This document shows, in pieces, positions 1-9,028 of a stretch of 64,000 nucleotides of DNA (position 1 is its first letter; each line of letters begins with the position of its first letter). This stretch comes from Vibrio ulleungensis (lineage in GTDB: Bacteria > Pseudomonadota > Gammaproteobacteria > Enterobacterales > Vibrionaceae). The notes under the pieces are model-generated. The model worked only from the letters and a program-made list of their open reading frames with translations. It ran no database searches and was not told the origin of the DNA. The stretch covers positions 1 to 64,000 of the forward strand of contig NZ_JAFEUM010000007.1 in assembly GCF_016900875.1 (NCBI RefSeq). Reading direction: 5' to 3'. A program made the position numbers and the translations under genes.

Positions 1-77
1 AGCTCTTCAGATGAACCTTCGCCTTGTAGATATTGTTTAGCTATAGAGCATTTTAATGCTCTGCTGTATTTGGACAT
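1..77 (-). CDS. IS3-family transposase OrfA, N-terminal fragment (partial at window edge)
   Basis: An ATG at 77 (minus) opens a frame that stays open to the window edge and encodes 25 residues beginning MSKYSRALKCSIAKQYLQGE. This matches the typical start of IS3/IS150-group OrfA proteins: MSKY, a basic and hydrophobic first helix, and a KxYL segment leading into the DNA-binding helix-turn-helix. The frame begins just after the hairpin at the element's end, the usual IS layout. Only the first quarter or so of OrfA is visible. OrfB, the DDE integrase domain, would lie further left. A short fortuitous ORF cannot be excluded, but the frame and the terminal sequence support each other. Confidence 0.62.
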   Translation of the reverse strand, partial: MSKYSRALKCSIAKQYLQGEGSSEE

Positions 78-82
78 AAAAA

Positions 83-117
83 GACCCCCAATAATTGGTG
101 TCCAACTATTGGGGGTC
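83..117 (-). terminator. Hairpin at the IS end, probable read-through terminator
   Basis: A perfect 11-bp stem (83-93 with 107-117, arms GACCCCCAATA and TATTGGGGGTC) has a 13-base loop. On the minus strand it is followed by five T residues just before the orfA ATG. Such hairpins in IS3-family ends block read-through from outside into the transposase gene. Here it would also end the transcript of the upstream RND efflux operon. Confidence 0.6.
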
Positions 118-151
118 AGTTCAGTTAGCCGGTTTTTTTATTACGATGTCG

Positions 152-3100
152 CTATGCCGCCTTTGGGTCGGTCTCTACCTCTTGCGCTTTTTTGCGAAAC
201 AGGCGAAAACGCTTTGGCTTTCGTTTAGCGGCTTCTTTTTCTTCCGGCGTTCGTCGACTGTACATCAACAAACACGGCGTCAATACCAAGGTCAATACCG
301 TTGCAAAGGCCAACCCACCGGCAACCGCGGTGGCTAACTGACTCCACCACTGAGTACTTGGCGCACCCACCTGGATGTTTTGGTTAATCAGATCAACGTT
401 GGTCTCTAATACCATTGGCATCAAACCTAAGATCGTCGTCACTGTGGTTAGCATTACTGGACGTAAACGCTGCACACCGGTACGAAGAATCGCATCTTCA
501 CGACTTAAACCGCGAGCACGAAGTTTGTTAAAGGTATCGATAAGTACAATGTTGTTGTTTACCACAATACCCGCCAGTGCAATGACCCCAATCCCTGACA
601 TAACGATGCCAAAAGGACGCTGGAAGATCAGCAGTCCAGCAAATACGCCAACGGTTGAGAACAACACCGCACTTAGGATCAAAAACGCTTGATAGAAGCT
701 GTTGAACTGCGTGATCAAAATCATCGCCATAACAGCCAGCGCCGCACCAAAGGCATTAACCAAGAAGGCTTTAGAGTTATCTTGCTCTTCGTTTTGACCT
801 TTGATGGCAAAGTTCACACCATCTGGAAGATCCAGTTTATCCAGTTCTTGCTGAATATTTGGCAATTCCAGCGCCAAGTTATAACCTTCTTGCAAGTCAG
901 CAACCACCTCTATGATACGTTGACCATCTAAACGGTTAATCGTTGCTTGTTTCGGCTCTGGTGTCACTTCTGCAAAGTTGGTGAGCGGTACTAGGCCATT
1001 GCGAGTTTTAACGCGCAACTCATCAAAGCGACCGATATCGCGTTTGTCTTCAGGATAGCGAACCAAAATATCCACTTGGTCATCAGTATCATCCGGAAGG
1101 TAGTCACCAATACGTAGACCATTGGTCACAAATTGAACCGTATTACCCACAAGCGAAGCATCAGCGCCATAGCGCGCAGCATCGTCACGAGCAATGTCAA
1201 TAGTCCAATCAATGCCACCCTTATTAGAGTTATCACTGATGTTGGTTAGCATCGAGTACTGATCGGCCCAGGTTCTAACGATTTTAGCACCTTGGTCGAG
1301 GTTTTCTGGATTTCTAGAGGTCATCTCGATAACCAGATCGTTATCCACCGGTGGACCTGCATCAGGGAATTTAAACTCAATTTCTACACCCGCAAATTTA
1401 GCGGTGTCTTCTCTAAGATCGGCGATGATCTCTTTGATGGGACGACGCAATGTCCAATCTACAGGGGTAATTTGAATAGAGCCAATCTCATCACGACCGC
1501 CTGTTTTGGTGTACACACTTTCAAGCTCTGGGTGACCGACTATTTCCATTTCGATTTGACGCATGATCGCGTCTTTTTCTCTAATCGATAGATCGCCATT
1601 TGAACGCGCTTTTACCGTGAAGAAAGACGGGTCAACCTCTGGGAAAAACTCCGCCCCTAATTCCGCCTTGTTGTATGCGTAAAATACGCCACCCGCAAAC
1701 ACGATAGCCGATATCAGCACTAAGATCGGTGCTTTGATCGCGATGGCTAAGGTTTTGTAGTAGAGCCAGGTAATGCCTCGAGCTTTTTCAAAGTCGCCTT
1801 CATGAAGTGCCAGCATTCGCTCACGTGACTCTTCATTTTGGTATTGAGGTTTACCCATAATACCACCGAGCACAGGGACAAATAACAGCGCCATAACCAA
1901 TGATGCGGTCAATGTGGCGATTAGCGTTAACGGTAAGTACTTCATAAACTCGCCCGTAACATCGGGCCAGAATAGAAGTGGAGCAAACGCTGCCAAGGTC
2001 GTCGCAGTTGATGCGGTAATTGGCCACGCCATACGTTTGGCTGCGTCTCGGTATGCCTCTTTACGCGGCATCCCTTCTTGCATACGTCTGTCGGCAAACT
2101 CGGTTACCACGATCGCGCCATCAACTAACATGCCCACTGCCATAATCAGTGCAAACAGCACAACGATGTTAACGGTTAAGCCAAACAGAGACAGCACTAA
2201 AAGGCCGGTTAGGAATGAACCAGGAATAGATATCCCCACCAACAGCGCCGTGCGCACTCCAAGGATCGCGATGATGACAATAACCACTAGAATAATCGCA
2301 GACAACACGTTGTTTTGAAGATCCGTCAACATCATATCGACGTCTTCAGAGCCATCATAGGTGTACTTAACTAATAAGTTTGTTGGCCAGTCTTCGCGGG
2401 CTTGCGCGGCTTCAATGACGGCTTTAACAATTTCCACCGACTCAATGATGTTTTCACCGGCGCGTTTTTTCACATCCAAAACCACCGAGCTTTCACCGTC
2501 TAAGCGAGCAAAGCTTTCAGGGTCGCGAAACGCTCTGCGCACGGTTGCGACATCGCCAAAGGTAATGATCTGTTTGCCATCCACTTTAATGGGTAGCTCT
2601 AAGACATCTTGCAGCGATTCGAATACAGACGGCACTTTTACGGAAAAGCGCCCGTAGCCCGTATCGACAAAACCTGCTGCTACCACTCGGTTGTTGGTGG
2701 CAACTAGATTGTAGATGTCCCCTTGGTCGAGGCCGTAGCTTTCCATAAGCAGCGGATCAACAATGATCTCGACAATGTCTTCACGGTCGCCAGCAATGTC
2801 CACTTCCAGAATCTGCTTAAAGCCTTCCAGCTTATCTTGAAGTTGACGTGCAATTTGAACAATCGAACGCTCTGGGACGGTGCCGTATAGAGCGACAGAT
2901 AATACTGGTTGCATTGAGGCAAAAGTCACCTCATTAACCGTAGGATCATCGGCATCTGCCGGTAATTTTGACTTAGCCAAATCGACCGCTTCACGTACGT
3001 CCGCCATCGCTTTATTTAGGTCAGCACCAGCAACAAACTCTAACGTTACCGAGCCATGTCCTTCGCCCGCACTGGCCGTCATTTTCTTCACACCTTCAAT

Positions 3101-3322
3101 TGAACGAAGTTCTTGCTCAACTGGACGCACCAAAAGTCGCTCCGAGTCACTCGGCGAAATACCTTGCTGGCTGAGCGATACATAGATGATCGGAATGGTA
3201 ACGTCTGGGCTAGATTCTTTCGGAATCGTAATGTAAGTAGAGATACCTGCGACCAATAACATGATCAGCAGCGTCATCATCGTCCGAGAACGTGACAGAA
3301 CTGCGTCTATCAAAGTAAGCAT
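152..3322 (-). CDS. RND-family multidrug efflux inner-membrane transporter (VexF-like)
   Basis: This 1056-residue protein is full length for the HAE-1/AcrB class. It pumps drugs or detergents out of the periplasm or inner membrane using the proton or sodium gradient, in a tripartite complex. The N-terminal transmembrane helix (about 10-32) is followed by a porter domain starting KESSPDV. The central membrane block (about 335-535) includes the helix 4 segment GMLVDGAIVVTEFADRRMQE. A second porter domain follows, then the C-terminal membrane block (about 865-1025) and a basic tail. The adaptor gene lies 12 bp upstream in the same direction, and no outer-membrane factor gene is adjacent, so a TolC encoded elsewhere is implied. 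Position next to erpA-hemL matches V. cholerae vexEF as I recall it. Substrates cannot be read from sequence. Confidence 0.93.
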   Translation of the reverse strand: MLTLIDAVLSRSRTMMTLLIMLLVAGISTYITIPKESSPDVTIPIIYVSLSQQGISPSDSERLLVRPVEQELRSIEGVKKMTASAGEGHGSVTLEFVAGADLNKAMADVREAVDLAKSKLPADADDPTVNEVTFASMQPVLSVALYGTVPERSIVQIARQLQDKLEGFKQILEVDIAGDREDIVEIIVDPLLMESYGLDQGDIYNLVATNNRVVAAGFVDTGYGRFSVKVPSVFESLQDVLELPIKVDGKQIITFGDVATVRRAFRDPESFARLDGESSVVLDVKKRAGENIIESVEIVKAVIEAAQAREDWPTNLLVKYTYDGSEDVDMMLTDLQNNVLSAIILVVIVIIAILGVRTALLVGISIPGSFLTGLLVLSLFGLTVNIVVLFALIMAVGMLVDGAIVVTEFADRRMQEGMPRKEAYRDAAKRMAWPITASTATTLAAFAPLLFWPDVTGEFMKYLPLTLIATLTASLVMALLFVPVLGGIMGKPQYQNEESRERMLALHEGDFEKARGITWLYYKTLAIAIKAPILVLISAIVFAGGVFYAYNKAELGAEFFPEVDPSFFTVKARSNGDLSIREKDAIMRQIEMEIVGHPELESVYTKTGGRDEIGSIQITPVDWTLRRPIKEIIADLREDTAKFAGVEIEFKFPDAGPPVDNDLVIEMTSRNPENLDQGAKIVRTWADQYSMLTNISDNSNKGGIDWTIDIARDDAARYGADASLVGNTVQFVTNGLRIGDYLPDDTDDQVDILVRYPEDKRDIGRFDELRVKTRNGLVPLTNFAEVTPEPKQATINRLDGQRIIEVVADLQEGYNLALELPNIQQELDKLDLPDGVNFAIKGQNEEQDNSKAFLVNAFGAALAVMAMILITQFNSFYQAFLILSAVLFSTVGVFAGLLIFQRPFGIVMSGIGVIALAGIVVNNNIVLIDTFNKLRARGLSREDAILRTGVQRLRPVMLTTVTTILGLMPMVLETNVDLINQNIQVGAPSTQWWSQLATAVAGGLAFATVLTLVLTPCLLMYSRRTPEEKEAAKRKPKRFRLFRKKAQEVETDPKAA

Positions 3323-3334
3323 AGTCCCGTCTCC

Positions 3335-4426
3335 CTATTGACGAACTGCGGTGACTTGGTCACCACTGCGAACAAACCCTTGCCCTACCGTGATCACATC
3401 CACCTGCTCACCCAAGCCCGACAGCCAAACGCCGTCTTGCTCCGCTTTCACAATTTGGATTCCAACGAATTCGACATGATCGTCGCGCAAGGTTTTCACG
3501 CCTAAGTTGCCGGCTTCGTCTAGGGCAAGCATAGCTGGTGTTAGCTTCACAGCCATGCGGGTGTCGAGCTCAAGCTCGACTTCAGCACTAATGCCAGCCG
3601 GTACTGCTAAGCCTTTGTTTTCTATTTCGACTTCAATTGGGAAGGTGTTAGTGGTGATTGATGACGTTTTAGAGACATAACGTAAAACACCAGCTAATTG
3701 TTGACCGTTAAGCAAAGTGACTTTCGCCACTTGACCTTTCGCCACTTGTTGAATGTGACGCTCACTGAGATCCGCCTGAATGACCAGTTTTTCTAGATCA
3801 AGAATTTTGGCTACTCGGTCACCACGTGCCACAAAGTCACCTTCTTCAACATGCAACTCATCTAAAATGCCGTTGAACGGTGCCTTGATAACGGTATCGT
3901 TAAGCGCCGTCTGTGCACTGTCTACCGTTGCTTTGGCGTCAGCCAATGACGCTTCTGCATTAGCAAACGCAACTTCACCTTGAAGACCACGTGTTTTCAA
4001 AGATTTGGCTGCATCGTACTCTTTCTGCTTCACTTTGAGCATCGCTTTCGCGCGGTCCATCTGCACGGTCAGATCCGACTTATCAATCGATGCCAGTAAC
4101 TGGCCTTTTTTGACATACTCGCCTTTGCGAACATTGAGAGATATGATTTTTCCACCTGTTTCTGCGCTGACATTAACAACGCGATCTGGAGCGGTACGGC
4201 CGTAAAGGTCGATTTTCTTAGCGACAGGTTCTGCGTTAAATGTTGTCACCACAACTCTGGCAAGAGGGATTTCAATCTCTTTATTTTCTTGGGCTTTCTT
4301 GTTCTGAGTTTCTTCCTCAGCTTTCAAAACGCCCATCCCCATCCATAGGCTAAGCCCAATGAACAGGACGAGTGAGATTATCCACGGACGTTGCGCGAAG
4401 AAGCCGCCGACTCGAGATGTTGGCAT
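3335..4426 (-). CDS. RND efflux periplasmic adaptor (membrane fusion protein, VexE-like)
   Basis: A 363-residue membrane fusion protein linking the RND pump encoded immediately downstream to an outer-membrane channel. The N-terminus has a short cytoplasmic stretch and one hydrophobic anchor (about residues 14-35). It then shows the usual adaptor order: beta-strand and lipoyl-like halves (GGKIISLNVRKGEYVKKGQLLASID and the matching APFNGILDELHVEEGDFV), separated by an alpha-hairpin (about 125-185), then a beta-barrel and membrane-proximal region. The ATG follows an AAGGACT ribosome-binding site. There is no lipobox cysteine, so the protein is held by the uncleaved helix rather than lipidated. 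It forms a two-gene operon with the transporter. Confidence 0.92.
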   Translation of the reverse strand: MPTSRVGGFFAQRPWIISLVLFIGLSLWMGMGVLKAEEETQNKKAQENKEIEIPLARVVVTTFNAEPVAKKIDLYGRTAPDRVVNVSAETGGKIISLNVRKGEYVKKGQLLASIDKSDLTVQMDRAKAMLKVKQKEYDAAKSLKTRGLQGEVAFANAEASLADAKATVDSAQTALNDTVIKAPFNGILDELHVEEGDFVARGDRVAKILDLEKLVIQADLSERHIQQVAKGQVAKVTLLNGQQLAGVLRYVSKTSSITTNTFPIEVEIENKGLAVPAGISAEVELELDTRMAVKLTPAMLALDEAGNLGVKTLRDDHVEFVGIQIVKAEQDGVWLSGLGEQVDVITVGQGFVRSGDQVTAVRQ

Positions 4427-4529
4427 AATTAAGTCCTTTTAATAATGTTATAGTTCTAGAAATTTTATTTACGTAATAGGCTCTAAATACAAGCAGTTGA
4501 CCCTTATACTGCTTAATACTGAGATTGGA

Positions 4530-4871
4530 TCACACGCTAAATGAAGCGCCACAGCCACAAGTGGTCGTTGCATTAGGGTTATCGATGAAAAAGCGCGCGC
4601 CTTCTAGGCCTTCTGTGTAATCAACCGTTCCACCCATCAAATACTGTAAACTCATTGGATCGACAACTAGCGTTACTTCGTCTTTAACGATCACTGCATC
4701 GCCTTCGTTGACCGCTTCGTCAAAAGTGAATCCATACTGAAAGCCACTGCACCCGCCGCCTGTGATGTAGACACGCAGCTTAAGTTCTGGGTTTTCTTCT
4801 TCGGCAATCAGAGTCTTAACACGGCTTGCCGCAGCATCCGAAAAGTTAAGTGGTACATTCATCTCGCTCAC
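4530..4871 (-). CDS. erpA: Iron-sulfur cluster insertion protein ErpA (A-type carrier)
   Basis: A 113-residue A-type carrier that delivers Fe-S clusters to apoproteins, classically the isoprenoid enzymes IspG and IspH. The three conserved cluster-binding cysteines are present: C41 in [10 protein letters not shown], and C105 and C107 in the C-terminal TCGCGASF motif. Its length equals that of the E. coli protein. It is divergent from hemL and may share the 230-bp regulatory interval with it, an arrangement common in gamma-proteobacteria. IscA is the nearest alternative, but the context next to hemL and the N-terminus favour ErpA. Confidence 0.95.
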   Translation of the reverse strand: MSEMNVPLNFSDAAASRVKTLIAEEENPELKLRVYITGGGCSGFQYGFTFDEAVNEGDAVIVKDEVTLVVDPMSLQYLMGGTVDYTEGLEGARFFIDNPNATTTCGCGASFSV

Positions 4872-5101
4872 ACTAGCCTCACATTCTATAAATCACCTTA
4901 GAATACACTGTAACCTAAGGTCGGTTGTTTTGATCCATGAATTATCTATTACCTGACCGTTTCGTTCAAGTATTACCCCGCTTTGACTTAGATCTATTTT
5001 ATCTAGGAAATTCGACTAAACACTATTCTGCGATCTCAAGGCTCGACTATTCGTCATTGCTCGCTACAATGCGTTCATTAATAAGAACAAGGAACCTAAT
5101 C

Positions 5102-6388
5102 ATGAGTCGTTCTTCCGAGCTCTATCAACAAGCCCAAGCGATTATCCCTGGTGGTGTTAACTCTCCCGTTCGTGCCTTCAATGGTGTCGGTGGCGATCCC
5201 CTGTTTATTGAAAAAGCAGATGGGGCTTATATTTTTGATGCCGACGGCAAACAGTACGTCGACTATGTGGGCTCGTGGGGGCCAATGATTCTTGGCCATA
5301 ACCACCCGGCAGTCCGCGATGCTGTGATTGAGGCTGCCCATCGTGGCCTAAGCTTTGGTGCGCCAACCGAGCTTGAAATCACTATGGCAAACTTGGTGTC
5401 AAAGCTGGTTCCTTCAATGGAACAGTTGCGTATGGTGAGCTCTGGTACGGAAGCGACCATGAGTGCGATTCGCCTAGCCCGTGGCTACACTGGACGCGAT
5501 AAGATCCTTAAGTTTGAAGGCTGTTATCACGGTCATGCCGACAGTTTACTGGTTAAAGCGGGCTCTGGTGCATTGACGCTTGGTCAACCAAGTTCGCCTG
5601 GTGTGCCTGCAGACTTTGCCAAACATACACTGACCGCAACGTTCAATAACCTTGACTCTGTTCAAGCGTTATTCGATGCCAACCCAGAGCAAATCTCGTG
5701 CATCATTGTTGAGCCGGTTGCTGGCAACATGAACTGCATTCCACCTGAACCAGGCTTTTTGGAAGGTCTTCGCTCTATTTGTAACGCGCATGGTGCACTA
5801 TTAATTTTTGACGAGGTGATGACTGGCTTTCGCGTTGCCCAAGGCTGTGCGCAAGCACACTACAACATCGTGCCAGACCTAACTACACTGGGTAAAGTCA
5901 TTGGTGGCGGTATGCCTGTGGGTGCCTTTGGCGGTAAGAAAGAAGTGATGCAGCACATCGCGCCAACGGGTCCTGTTTATCAAGCGGGTACTCTGTCGGG
6001 TAATCCTATTGCGATGAGTGCGGGTTTGGCTTGTCTAACCGAGCTGTCTAAAGCAGGCAACGAAGAAAAACTGGCTAGCATGACCAAAAAACTGGCCGAC
6101 GGTTTTAAAGCTGCAGCCAACAAACACGGTATCCCATTACTGGTTAACCAAGTGGGTGGGATGTTCGGCTTCTTCTTCACCGAAAGAAGCTCAGTAACCT
6201 GTTACCAAGACGTGGCGGAATGCGACATTGAGCGCTTTAAAACGTTCTTCCACTTAATGCTGGAGCAGGGTGTGTATTTGGCTCCATCGGCATTTGAAGC
6301 AAGCTTTACGTCACTGGCGCATTCTGATGCAGACCTTGAAGCCACTCTCAAGGCTGCTGACGCCTGTTTTGCTCAACTCGCAAAATAG
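5102..6388 (+). CDS. hemL: Glutamate-1-semialdehyde 2,1-aminomutase
   Basis: A PLP enzyme that converts glutamate-1-semialdehyde to 5-aminolevulinate in the C5 haem pathway. With the ATG at 5102 (AAGGA ribosome-binding site just upstream) the protein has 428 residues, the family norm. An in-frame ATG at 4937 would add 55 residues unlike any homologue and is rejected. The PLP lysine is K265 in [17 protein letters not shown], the same number as in E. coli. The cofactor-binding SSGTEATM (113-120), the HGHADS loop and the FDEVMTGFR motif are all visible. The gene is monocistronic, followed by a strong terminator at 6431. Confidence 0.96.
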   Translation: MSRSSELYQQAQAIIPGGVNSPVRAFNGVGGDPLFIEKADGAYIFDADGKQYVDYVGSWGPMILGHNHPAVRDAVIEAAHRGLSFGAPTELEITMANLVSKLVPSMEQLRMVSSGTEATMSAIRLARGYTGRDKILKFEGCYHGHADSLLVKAGSGALTLGQPSSPGVPADFAKHTLTATFNNLDSVQALFDANPEQISCIIVEPVAGNMNCIPPEPGFLEGLRSICNAHGALLIFDEVMTGFRVAQGCAQAHYNIVPDLTTLGKVIGGGMPVGAFGGKKEVMQHIAPTGPVYQAGTLSGNPIAMSAGLACLTELSKAGNEEKLASMTKKLADGFKAAANKHGIPLLVNQVGGMFGFFFTERSSVTCYQDVAECDIERFKTFFHLMLEQGVYLAPSAFEASFTSLAHSDADLEATLKAADACFAQLAK

Positions 6389-6430
6389 AGTGCTAGGTAC
6401 GCCGAGAGTCGTTTAACGACGATAGCAATT

Positions 6431-6456
6431 AAGCCAGCCTATGTGCTGGCTTTTTT
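6431..6456 (+). terminator. Rho-independent terminator of hemL
   Basis: An 8-bp stem AAGCCAGC/GCTGGCTT (6431-6438 with 6445-6452) has a 6-base loop and runs into six T residues, 43 bp after the hemL stop. Confidence 0.85.
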
Positions 6457-6619
6457 ATATTTGCAAAGGCCAGCATTCAGTATGACTGAACGCTAACTCA
6501 CCTACTTCTTTTAGATGAAAAACAGAACTTTAGTCGTTTTAGTCTGTCTCAAAAGTAGATTTGCACGCAGGGTGTTTTACCGCCATTATGTACCCAACAA
6601 GCTCAATAAGGACGCTACC

Positions 6620-7705
6620 TTGAATACCCCATTTAAGTTCCATCCTAGTCACGGATTGATGATTGCAGCACTGTTAGCCAGTGCCGTTGCCTGCTACTTT
6701 TTGCTAGAGCCTTACATTAACTCGATTGTCATGGCATTTATCATTTCGCTATTAATTAACCCCATTCATGAATGGATTGAATCTAAGATGCCAAAATATC
6801 GAAATACCGCTGCGGTATTGTCGTGCTTGGTGCTCATTTTTATCATTGTTATGCCGGCACTGACGGTGGTTGCGGCCATCGCTCAACAAGGTGTGGTATT
6901 CACCCAAGGCCTGTTTGATTGGGTAGGCAGCGGAGGCGTTAATACCGCTTTTGAAAGCGACATGGTGGTAAAAGGTCTTGCCTTTATTAACCAATACTCT
7001 CCCTTTGATGCCATTACCGTTGAGTCTATTACTGTTAAAATCACTGAGTTTGCCTCGACCTTAGGTTCAACCCTACTCACTATCAGTACCAAAATACTTG
7101 GCGACGCCACCAGCTTTTTAATGGACTTTTTCCTGATGCTGTTTGTGCTGTTTTTCCTACTGCGTGATAACGACAAAATCATCTCTACAATGCGTCATAT
7201 CCTACCGTTCTCGCGCAGCCAAGAAGACCGCCTATTGGGCGAGATCGAAAACGTATCTAAGTCCGCTGTTTTAGGTTCGTTTTTAACCGCTATCGCACAA
7301 GGCTTAGCGGGCGGCTTTGCCATGTGGCTTGCGGGATTTCCTGGTCTGTTTTGGGGCACGATGATGGGATTTGCCTCGTTTATTCCTGTCGTTGGCACCG
7401 CCCTTATCTGGGTACCAGCCACCATTTACCTATTTGTTACAGGTGATACCACATGGGCTATTTTCTTAGGTATTTGGTGCGTACTTGTAGTGGGTTCGAT
7501 AGACAATATTTTGAGACCGCTATTGATGCAAGGCAGCGCAGGCATGAACACCATTATGATCTTTTTCTCGCTACTAGGTGGGATTAACTTATTTGGTCTA
7601 CTTGGGCTTATTTATGGGCCGCTTATTTTTGCTATATCAATTGTGCTATTCAAGCTCTATGAAGAAGAGTTTGAAGGCTTTTTGAACCAGCAAGATAGAA
7701 GCTAA
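6620..7705 (+). CDS. AI-2E family transporter (PerM-like polytopic membrane protein)
   Basis: A polytopic inner-membrane protein of the AI-2E/PerM family. The family name comes from TqsA, an exporter of autoinducer-2 in E. coli, but most members have other or unknown substrates, so no cargo is claimed. About eight hydrophobic segments are visible, with the family's GxxxGFASFIPVVGTALIWVPA and GSAGMNTIMIFFSLLGGINLFGLLGLIYGPL signatures in the C-terminal half. I place the start at TTG 6620, preceded by AAGGA at 6608-6612 with 7-nt spacing (361 residues). The longer frame from ATG 6515 adds 35 residues that look non-coding and has no ribosome-binding site. The gene is followed by its own terminator. 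Confidence 0.85.
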   Translation: MNTPFKFHPSHGLMIAALLASAVACYFLLEPYINSIVMAFIISLLINPIHEWIESKMPKYRNTAAVLSCLVLIFIIVMPALTVVAAIAQQGVVFTQGLFDWVGSGGVNTAFESDMVVKGLAFINQYSPFDAITVESITVKITEFASTLGSTLLTISTKILGDATSFLMDFFLMLFVLFFLLRDNDKIISTMRHILPFSRSQEDRLLGEIENVSKSAVLGSFLTAIAQGLAGGFAMWLAGFPGLFWGTMMGFASFIPVVGTALIWVPATIYLFVTGDTTWAIFLGIWCVLVVGSIDNILRPLLMQGSAGMNTIMIFFSLLGGINLFGLLGLIYGPLIFAISIVLFKLYEEEFEGFLNQQDRS

Positions 7706-7728
7706 TCAGCATCCCAGATTAGCCATAG

Positions 7729-7755
7729 AAAGGGCGCTACATCGGCGCCCTTTTT
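7729..7755 (+). terminator. Rho-independent terminator after the AI-2E family gene
   Basis: A 9-bp stem AAAGGGCGC/GCGCCCTTT (7729-7737 with 7745-7753), 7-base loop, T-run 7751-7755. Confidence 0.85.
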
Positions 7756-7831
7756 GCTGCGTAGGTTCTTTGTATAACCGATCGCTTTGTGCCACAATCC
7801 CCCCTACTGACCACTGACTGCTCCTGACCTT

Positions 7832-8851
7832 ATGTATACTGCTCCAAGCCAAATCGCTGAACGCCAAATTGCCTACTTCGAAAACACCCAATTACTTATT
7901 TTGGGCGAGATAGAAGACACGTTTGCTTTGGAACTGTCCAAGACCTGTCAGCAAGTCACTGTGGTGACAAGTAACTTTCTTACCTATCAATCATTGGTAC
8001 AGCATGAGCAACTCGATGTGCACTTTTCAGTCACAGTGCCAGAGCATGTAAAAGCCGATACTCTAATGCTTTACTGGCCTAAAGCGAAAGCTGAAGCCAA
8101 GATGCTGCTTGCTGCTGCTCTGCCCCATCTTGAGGGTGACAAAGAAGTATGTGTCGTCGGCGAGAATCGCTCTGGAGTAAAAAGTATTGAAAAGCAGTTT
8201 GAACAGTATGGAAGTATCAACAAATTCGACTCTGCCCGTCGCTGCTCATTTTACTGGGGGCGTGTAACACAAGAGGTGCCTAAGTTTGATTTATCACAGT
8301 GGTACACCACGTTCACCGTTTCAGCTGGCGATACGGACATTATCGTAAAGAGTTTACCTGGGGTGTTTAACCACGGACAGCTTGATGAAGGTACTAAGTT
8401 ACTGCTCGCTAACCTGCCGCAACTTAACGGTAAGGTATTAGATGTGGGCTGTGGCGCAGGCATTATTGGGTCGATCATTGCCAAACGTAACCCCCAAGTC
8501 ACTGTGCACCTGTGCGATATTAGTGCGTTTGCCATAGAGTCCTCAAAGCAAACCCTAAAGGCCAACCAACTTGAAGGGACCGTGTTTGCCAGCAACGTCT
8601 ATTCTGACGTCGCACACAATTACGATGCTATCGTCTCTAACCCTCCGTTTCATGCTGGTTTAGATACATTTTATGAGGCTGCAGAGACTTTACTTGGGCA
8701 AGCAAGTGCACACTTACATGCGCAAGGGCATATCCATATTGTGGCCAACAGTTTCCTTAAGTACCCACCGATTATTGAAAAATCCTTTGGCCATTGCGAG
8801 ACTGTTGATAAGAATCGCAAGTTCGCTATTTACCACGCTCAACGTTCGTAA
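7832..8851 (+). CDS. rsmC: 16S rRNA (guanine-1207-N2) methyltransferase RsmC
   Basis: A 339-residue protein, the usual RsmC length, that methylates N2 of G1207 in 16S rRNA within the assembled 30S subunit. It has two tandem Rossmann-like domains. The N-terminal half (about 1-170) is degenerate. The C-terminal half (about 190-335) is catalytic, with the SAM motif I GKVLDVGCGAGIIGS and the catalytic SNPPFHAG (NPPF) motif for exocyclic-amine methylation. RlmG is related, but the N-terminal sequence and chromosomal position fit RsmC. It has its own terminator-flanked transcription unit upstream of chiS. Confidence 0.94.
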   Translation: MYTAPSQIAERQIAYFENTQLLILGEIEDTFALELSKTCQQVTVVTSNFLTYQSLVQHEQLDVHFSVTVPEHVKADTLMLYWPKAKAEAKMLLAAALPHLEGDKEVCVVGENRSGVKSIEKQFEQYGSINKFDSARRCSFYWGRVTQEVPKFDLSQWYTTFTVSAGDTDIIVKSLPGVFNHGQLDEGTKLLLANLPQLNGKVLDVGCGAGIIGSIIAKRNPQVTVHLCDISAFAIESSKQTLKANQLEGTVFASNVYSDVAHNYDAIVSNPPFHAGLDTFYEAAETLLGQASAHLHAQGHIHIVANSFLKYPPIIEKSFGHCETVDKNRKFAIYHAQRS

Positions 8852-8879
8852 ACCTGATTTGCGTCATAAAAAAAGTGTT

Positions 8880-8899
8880 GCCCAGATCCAGATCTGGGC
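8880..8899 (+). terminator. Weak terminator-like hairpin after rsmC
   Basis: A perfect palindrome GCCCAGATC-CA-GATCTGGGC (8880-8888 with 8891-8899) folds to about 7 bp with a 6-base loop. It is followed by only a short T-poor tail, so termination efficiency is uncertain. Confidence 0.4.
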
Positions 8900-9028
8900 T
8901 TATTGCTACTTACATTGATGATTAAAACCGCTACTCTCAAAGTTACTCTATGAGCTAATTGTCGCGGTTTGTCTTCCTACACAAGAGTACCGCATTGTTC
9001 TAGTCACTATTGTTGTCAAAGATTGTCG

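Larger units (their letters stand above)
1..123 (-). mobile_element. Left end of an IS3-family (IS150-like) insertion sequence, truncated by window edge
   Basis: Read on the minus strand, position 123 starts TGAACTGACCCCC, a terminal sequence typical of IS150-group IS3 elements. It is followed by a perfect 11-bp hairpin and then by the start of an OrfA-like reading frame at 77. The element would lie 29 bp beyond the stop codon of the RND transporter gene, running off the left edge. The inner part and the other end are outside the window, so neither intactness nor target duplication can be judged. Confidence 0.65.

Noticed and set aside
45..62. Hairpin AGAGCAT/ATGCTCT near the left edge
   Set aside because: It lies inside the putative OrfA coding frame and has no T-run; no separate function supported.
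4937..5101. N-terminal extension of hemL
   Set aside because: In-frame ATG without ribosome-binding site; the added 55 residues match no aminomutase, and K265 numbering fits the shorter start.
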